Of a stretch of DNA of 64,000 nt, positions 59,198-64,000 are shown in pieces. The stretch's first letter is position 1; every line of letters starts with the position of its first letter. Both the position numbers and the translations under genes were made by a program. The notes under the pieces are model-generated. The model was not told the DNA's origin, searched no databases, and was given only the letters and a program-made list of their open reading frames with translations. This DNA is from Spirosoma montaniterrae (GTDB lineage Bacteria > Bacteroidota > Bacteroidia > Cytophagales > Spirosomataceae): positions 4,124,001 through 4,188,000 of the forward strand of contig NZ_CP014263.1 of the NCBI RefSeq assembly GCF_001988955.1, read 5' to 3'.

Positions 59198-61633
59198 ATG
59201 AGAAACGGAAAACCCAAAACGAATAAATACAGCCGACCGAGCACGTCTCGGTCGCGGGAGAAGGGTGTAGAGAAAGCGGGTCGGCCTGTTATACAGGCCG
59301 ACCGCTTTTTAGACGAACTGAAAAATGACCTGATCGCCTTTTTCCAGATTAATGGTGACGATTCATTTACGCAGGAACAGGTACTCGATCATTTCGACGT
59401 GGCCGACCGACGCATGAAACTCATCCTGCACGGTCTGCTCGGCGAACTGCTCGAAGAAGGGTCGATTGTTCGGCAGGCCGATGGCACATACCGCGCCGAT
59501 GCCAACGCTAACACCGTTGAAGGCGTGGTCGATCACGTTAATTCGCGCTTTGCGTTCGTGATTCCAACCACAGTCAATGGCGAACGCAGCGAACGCGACG
59601 ACCATATCTGGGTATCGACCGACGACCTTAACGGGGCCGTCGATGGCGACCGGGTGCGCGTAATTCGCTTTACAGATTCGCGCAATAGAGGGAGACGCAT
59701 CGAAGGCAAAGTCGAAAGCGTTATCGAGCGGGGGCGTACTGAACTGGTAGGCCGCATTGAGGTGTGGCCGGCTTACGGCTATGTAGTGGCCGACAGCAAG
59801 AAGATTTACGACGACATCTACATTCCGAAAGAAAAGCTCGGCGGTGCCAACGACGACGAGAAGGTTATTGTTCGCATCACGAAGTTTCCCGACGCGCTGA
59901 GCAGCAAACAACGCTTTGAGGGCGAAGTGATTACAGTGCTGGGAGTGGCCGGGCAGAACGACACCGAGATGCACGCCATTCTGGCCGAGTTTGGTTTGCC
60001 CATCAATTTCCCGGAAGACGTTGAGCAGGAAGCCGAAGCCATTCCGACGAAGATTCTGAAAAAAGACCTCGCCAAACGGCGCGACATGCGCGACGTAACA
60101 ACGTTTACCATCGACCCGGTTGATGCCAAAGACTTTGACGACGCGCTCTCGGTGCAGGTGTTAGACAACGGCAACTACGAAATCGGTATTCACATTGCCG
60201 ACGTAACGCACTACGTACTGCCCGGCTCCAGGCTCGAAGAGGAAGCCTATAAACGGGCTACGTCGGTTTATCTGGTAGATCGCGTGGTGCCGATGTTGCC
60301 CGAAAAACTCTCGAACGGCCTGTGTTCGCTGCGGCCCAACGAAGACAAACTGACTTTCTCGGCGGTGTTTGAGCTAACCCCCGACGCCCGCATCGTGAAC
60401 GAATGGTTTGGGCGCACGGCCATTCACTCGAACCGGCGATTCAGCTACGAAGAAGCCCAGGAAATACTGAATACGAGCGCAGGCGATTATCTGGCCGAAC
60501 TGCAACTACTCAACGAACTGGCTTATAAGCTACGCAACGAGCGATTCAAGCATGGTGCTATCAATTTTGAGACCACCGAAATTCGGTTTCGGCTCGATGA
60601 GAACGGCGTTCCGCTGGGCGTATATACCAAGTTGCGGCAGGATACCAACAAACTCATCGAAGAGTTTATGCTGCTGGCAAACAAGCGCGTGGCCGAGTTT
60701 GTGCATTCCCTCTCGAAACAGAATAAAGCAGGGGCGGAGAACACGATGGTGTACCGCGTTCACGAAGGCCCCGACGAAGAAAAGCTACGCCAATTCGCTG
60801 ATTTTGCCGCCCGCCTGGGCTATAAGCTGAACGTTGACGAAGAAAAGTTATCGAGTTCGATGAACCGGTTTATGGCGAGTATCGAAGGGAAACCCGAAGC
60901 CGGTATGTTGTCGCAACTGGCCGTTCGAACCATGTCGAAAGCGCGGTATAGCACAGAAGACATCGGCCACTTTGGGCTGGCGTTTCGGCGGTATTCGCAC
61001 TTTACCTCGCCCATCCGTCGCTACCCCGACATGATGGCCCACCGGCTGTTGCAGCACTACCTCGACAGAGGCAAACCCGCCGACCGCGAACCACTCGAAG
61101 ATCAGTGCAAACACGCATCGGCCCGTGAGAAAATGGCGTCCGATGCCGAACGCGCAAGTATTAAATATAAACAGGTCGAATTCATGAGCCGGATGCCCGC
61201 CGACCAAACGTTCGCCGGGGTAATTTCGGGCGTGACGGAGTTCGGCATTTTCGTAGAAATTACCGAAAACAACTGCGAAGGTCTGGTGCGGATGCAGGAC
61301 CTGAGCGACGATTTCTACGAGTTCGACAAGGACAATTACCGCATCATCGGCAGTCGGCACAAGAAAATGTACACCTTTGGCGACGCCGTAGAAGTACGCG
61401 TCAAAGAAACCAACCTCGCCCGCCGAAGCATGGATTTCATGCTCGTGAGCGACAAAGCCGGTCACGCAACCGATTCGGGCAACCGCCGGTCGGGTCGGCG
61501 CGATAGCGAACGGGGTTCGCGGGAGGGCGGGGCATCGTCGCGTTCGTCTTCTTCGGGTCGTTCGTCGGGTAAACGTAGCAGTGGCCCCGCGCCCAAGGGC
61601 GAAAATCGGCGGGGAGGCCGGGGCAGACGGTAA
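59198..61633 (+). CDS. rnr: Ribonuclease R
   Basis: 3'-to-5' exoribonuclease of the RNB family. N-terminal winged-helix region (about 40-90), cold-shock domains (110-260), the RNB domain with TIDPVDAKDFDDALSV (catalytic Asp residues), and a C-terminal S1 domain (FAGVISGVTEFGIFVEITEN). A basic Arg/Ser/Gly tail follows. The 811-aa length is normal. The upstream leader is a palindromic repeat. Its stop is 4 bp from that of the convergent hybrid regulator. Confidence 0.96.
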   Translation: MRNGKPKTNKYSRPSTSRSREKGVEKAGRPVIQADRFLDELKNDLIAFFQINGDDSFTQEQVLDHFDVADRRMKLILHGLLGELLEEGSIVRQADGTYRADANANTVEGVVDHVNSRFAFVIPTTVNGERSERDDHIWVSTDDLNGAVDGDRVRVIRFTDSRNRGRRIEGKVESVIERGRTELVGRIEVWPAYGYVVADSKKIYDDIYIPKEKLGGANDDEKVIVRITKFPDALSSKQRFEGEVITVLGVAGQNDTEMHAILAEFGLPINFPEDVEQEAEAIPTKILKKDLAKRRDMRDVTTFTIDPVDAKDFDDALSVQVLDNGNYEIGIHIADVTHYVLPGSRLEEEAYKRATSVYLVDRVVPMLPEKLSNGLCSLRPNEDKLTFSAVFELTPDARIVNEWFGRTAIHSNRRFSYEEAQEILNTSAGDYLAELQLLNELAYKLRNERFKHGAINFETTEIRFRLDENGVPLGVYTKLRQDTNKLIEEFMLLANKRVAEFVHSLSKQNKAGAENTMVYRVHEGPDEEKLRQFADFAARLGYKLNVDEEKLSSSMNRFMASIEGKPEAGMLSQLAVRTMSKARYSTEDIGHFGLAFRRYSHFTSPIRRYPDMMAHRLLQHYLDRGKPADREPLEDQCKHASAREKMASDAERASIKYKQVEFMSRMPADQTFAGVISGVTEFGIFVEITENNCEGLVRMQDLSDDFYEFDKDNYRIIGSRHKKMYTFGDAVEVRVKETNLARRSMDFMLVSDKAGHATDSGNRRSGRRDSERGSREGGASSRSSSSGRSSGKRSSGPAPKGENRRGGRGRR

Positions 61634-61637
61634 TGCC

Positions 61638-64000
61638 CTACCCCACTGGCGCAGACGTAGCGGCAAACTGCTTTGGGCTTTGACCGAACTCTTTGGCGAA
61701 ACAACGCGAGAAATATGCCGGGTCGCGAAAACCGACCCGGTAGGCTACCTCCGACACCGATACGTCTGCATCGCTTCGTAACCACTGTGCCGCCCGCTTC
61801 AACCGTACCGACCGGATGAATTCAACCCCTGACAGTCCCGTCAGGGTTTTGAGTTTTCGGTAAAGCAGCGTCTCGCTCAGGTTCAGGGCTTCCTCCAGAT
61901 CATGTACGCTCAGGTCGGGGTCGTCAATGCGGGCTTCGATGAGCCGGAGTGCCTGCGTCAGAAACTGCTCGTCGGCAGACGTAGTGGTCAGTTCCGAGGG
62001 CTGCACCGTAACGACCCGCCCGAACCGCTCGCGCAGATGCTGCCGGGTGCGCAGCAGGTTCTGCACGCGGTTCAGCAGCATTTGTTCGTTGAACGGCTTC
62101 GCGAGGTAATCGTCGGCCCCGACAGACAACCCTTTCAATTGACTATCGGCGTTCTGCCGGGCCGTGAGCAGAATCACCGGAATATGGCTGGTGGCGGGGT
62201 GCTGCTTCAGTCGGCGGCACAGGTCGAGACCATTCAGCTTCGGCATCATCAGGTCCGAAATAATCAGGTCGGGGTGGCGGTCGAGCACCAGTTGCCAGCC
62301 ATCTTCCCCGTTGGCCGCTTCCCACACGACGTACTGCTCCGCAAACACCGAGCGGATATACGCCCGCAGTTCGTCGTTGTCTTCTACCAGCAGCAAACTC
62401 CCCTGCGGCTGTCCGCCCGGTGCAGGCGTTGGCACGTTCGTTTGGCTAACGACCAGCATGTCAACAGGTAATCGTTCCAATGTCGGCCCGACTGCATTCT
62501 CTTCCAGCGTGGGGGGCGTGAGCGGCAACCGGACGGTGAAGCAACTACCCCGGCCCACCTCACTCGCTACGTCGATTTGTCCGCCCACGAGTTCGATCAG
62601 TTCACGGCAGAGTGCCAGGCCCACGCCCGTCCCAACGGTTTTCGATTGATTCCGCCCATCGATTTGGTAGAACCGCTGGAAGATGTGGCTAAGGTGCTCC
62701 GGCGCGATGCCCGTACCCGTATCGCGCACCGTCAGCACAGCTTGTTGGGGCGGGTGGGCGGTGTCGGCGGGGGTGAGCGTTACGTCTATTTCGCCCCCTT
62801 CGGGCGTGAACTTGAGCGCGTTTGAGAGCAGGTTCGACAATACGTTTTCGAGCAGATCGGGGTCGTACCAAACCGGTACGTTCGGGAAACTGGACTGGTA
62901 CATGATTCGGTGCGTGACCGACAACGGCTGGAACGTAGCGACGATGCGTTCGACAAAGTCGGGCAATGTATTGCGGCTGAGTCGGGGACGCATTTGCCCG
63001 GCTTCGAGTTTCGAGAGGTCGAGCAACTGGTTGATGAGCCGAAGCAAGCGTTGCGCATTGCGATGGATGAGCCGGTGTTGCTGCTGAACCTGCTCGGTGG
63101 GCATACCCGTCTCTTTCGTTATCAGCCGTTCCAACGGACTGATGATGAGCGTAATGGCCGTGCGGAACTCGTGCGAGATATTCGTAAAGAAGTTGGTTTT
63201 TAATTCATCTAACTCCCGAATCTTCTGAGCCTCCAGCGTTTGCGCCCGTAGCTCGTAGCGGAAGCGTTCGCGCACCCGTACCCCGTGCCGAATTGCCCAG
63301 AGGGCCAGCAGTACCAGCAGCGCGTACCCCGCATAGGCCCAGCCCGTGCGATACCAGGGCGGCAATACCCGTATGGTCAGCGTCGTTTCGTCGGCCCCGA
63401 AGCCATTCACGGCTTTCACCCGAAACGTATAATCGCCGGGGTCGAGGTTGGTGTAGGTGGCCGAGCGTTGCGTACCTACGTAGTTCCAGTCGGGGTCGAG
63501 CGGGTCGAGTCGGTAAGCATACTGGGCTTTGGACGCGTTACGAAAATTGAGCACCAGAAAATCGAGCGTAAACACCGACTGACCGTGCCGTAGTGTGAGT
63601 TCTTTCGTTTGCGTGAGGGGTTGTTTGAGCGGGGAGTCGGCACTACCCACCGCCACCGGTCGGTTGAATAGCCTCAGGCCCGTTAACAGTACTGGGAGCC
63701 GGTTGCGCGTAACCGGTACGCTATCGGGGTGGAAATACGTCAGGCCCTCGGTACTCCCGAAAAAGAGGTGTCCGTCGGGGCTGCGGTAGCTGGCGTTGGT
63801 CATAAACTCCCGACCCGACAGCCCATCGCAGGTGCTATACGACGTAAAGATGTCGCGTTCGGGGTCGAAGCGCGACAGGCCGTCGTTGGTAGCAATCCAG
63901 AGCATGCCGCGCTTATCCTGAAGAATACTTTTGACGGTATTATTAGCCAAACCATTTTCGGTGGTGTAGGTCACAAACCGCCCTGTTCGCCGGTCGAAGC
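61638..64000 (-). CDS. Hybrid two-component system sensor/regulator (5' end cut by window)
   Basis: Single-chain sensor kinase, receiver and DNA-binding regulator of the kind that controls glycan-utilisation loci. The frame is open to the right edge (…FDRRTGRFVTY before the first internal GTG at 63974), so most of the periplasmic Reg_prop propeller is outside. Visible parts: a last propeller repeat, Y_Y_Y domain (150-215), one TM segment (about 220-245), HisKA with NISHEFRTAIT, HATPase_c (NVLSNLLSNALKFT, DTGTGIAPEH, GTGVGLALCREL), a receiver domain (LIISDLMMPKLNG), and an AraC-type HTH (VSEVAYRVGFRDPAYFSRCF). No uptake locus adjoins it inside the window. Confidence 0.95.
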   Translation of the reverse strand, partial: FDRRTGRFVTYTTENGLANNTVKSILQDKRGMLWIATNDGLSRFDPERDIFTSYSTCDGLSGREFMTNASYRSPDGHLFFGSTEGLTYFHPDSVPVTRNRLPVLLTGLRLFNRPVAVGSADSPLKQPLTQTKELTLRHGQSVFTLDFLVLNFRNASKAQYAYRLDPLDPDWNYVGTQRSATYTNLDPGDYTFRVKAVNGFGADETTLTIRVLPPWYRTGWAYAGYALLVLLALWAIRHGVRVRERFRYELRAQTLEAQKIRELDELKTNFFTNISHEFRTAITLIISPLERLITKETGMPTEQVQQQHRLIHRNAQRLLRLINQLLDLSKLEAGQMRPRLSRNTLPDFVERIVATFQPLSVTHRIMYQSSFPNVPVWYDPDLLENVLSNLLSNALKFTPEGGEIDVTLTPADTAHPPQQAVLTVRDTGTGIAPEHLSHIFQRFYQIDGRNQSKTVGTGVGLALCRELIELVGGQIDVASEVGRGSCFTVRLPLTPPTLEENAVGPTLERLPVDMLVVSQTNVPTPAPGGQPQGSLLLVEDNDELRAYIRSVFAEQYVVWEAANGEDGWQLVLDRHPDLIISDLMMPKLNGLDLCRRLKQHPATSHIPVILLTARQNADSQLKGLSVGADDYLAKPFNEQMLLNRVQNLLRTRQHLRERFGRVVTVQPSELTTTSADEQFLTQALRLIEARIDDPDLSVHDLEEALNLSETLLYRKLKTLTGLSGVEFIRSVRLKRAAQWLRSDADVSVSEVAYRVGFRDPAYFSRCFAKEFGQSPKQFAATSAPVG

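Noticed and set aside
1..64000. CRISPR array
   Set aside because: No regularly spaced direct repeats and no cas genes were found.

Overview
The window reads as chromosome of a GC-rich Bacteroidota bacterium of the Cytophagales type (Spirosoma, Fibrella or Rudanella kind). The reasons are three SusC/SusD nutrient-uptake pairs, a SusE-like lipoprotein, a hybrid two-component regulator, Bacteroidota-style promoters (TTG, about 20 nt, TAnnTTTG) where one can be seen, almost no Shine-Dalgarno sequences, and many outer-membrane proteins ending in Phe. The genus is inference from protein style only.

Layout. (1) 3-11080 (+): a polysaccharide-utilisation locus with an STN-type SusC (cut by the left edge), SusD, SusE-like lipoprotein, GH76 alpha-1,6-mannanase-like lipoprotein and a large VCBS/ASPIC-UnbV lipoprotein. 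A mannan substrate is predicted. (2) 11040-15406 (-): a tight operon of DUF547 protein, FAD/NAD(P) oxidoreductase, membrane polyferredoxin and a DUF6134-like secreted protein. (3) 15629-25907: envelope and glycan genes, including an Omp85-like barrel, a TIGR04283-type glycosyltransferase, two NAD(P)-dependent sugar/short-chain dehydrogenases, an Oar-like TonB receptor, a DUF2064 (TIGR04282-type) transferase, a Dol-P-Man-synthase-like GT2 and a GT-C mannosyltransferase-like membrane protein. A VapBC-like module lies inside. (4) 25971-28900: a VOC protein, a DmpA-type P1 peptidase, and a PIN protein with an unrecognised 270-residue partner. (5) 28979-32376: an AT-rich accessory stretch with a frameshifted small gene, a DGQHR-domain protein and a beta-class DNA methyltransferase. 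(6) 32554-41073: a cyclophilin next to a second SusC/SusD pair, a DinB-like protein, the CbpA/CbpM chaperone pair and a PIN toxin/antitoxin pair. (7) 41106-45781: an OPT transporter, tRNA-Gly(CCC), a three-gene cassette led by a TIGR04255-family protein, and an IS1-type transposase remnant. (8) 45984-53461 (-): a third SusC/SusD pair with a beta-propeller/phosphoesterase protein. (9) 53858-64000: a DUF308 protein, a conserved protein of unknown function, an S41 protease, YraN, LipB, RNase R and a hybrid two-component regulator cut by the right edge.

The most striking pattern is not one gene but a set of imperfect to perfect palindromic repeats, about 70-130 bp long and of several families. 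They sit at gene boundaries and have entered reading frames. Two related families (88 and about 97 bp, with perfect 34-38 bp arms) each occur once between genes and once in frame inside a gene. A third supplies what looks like the whole lipoprotein signal peptide of the VCBS protein. Others supply gene ends or a start codon. The best candidates for an undescribed system are the methyltransferase + DGQHR pair, the TIGR04255 cassette between a tRNA and an IS remnant, and the PIN + 270-residue pair. None of these functions can be proved from sequence alone.
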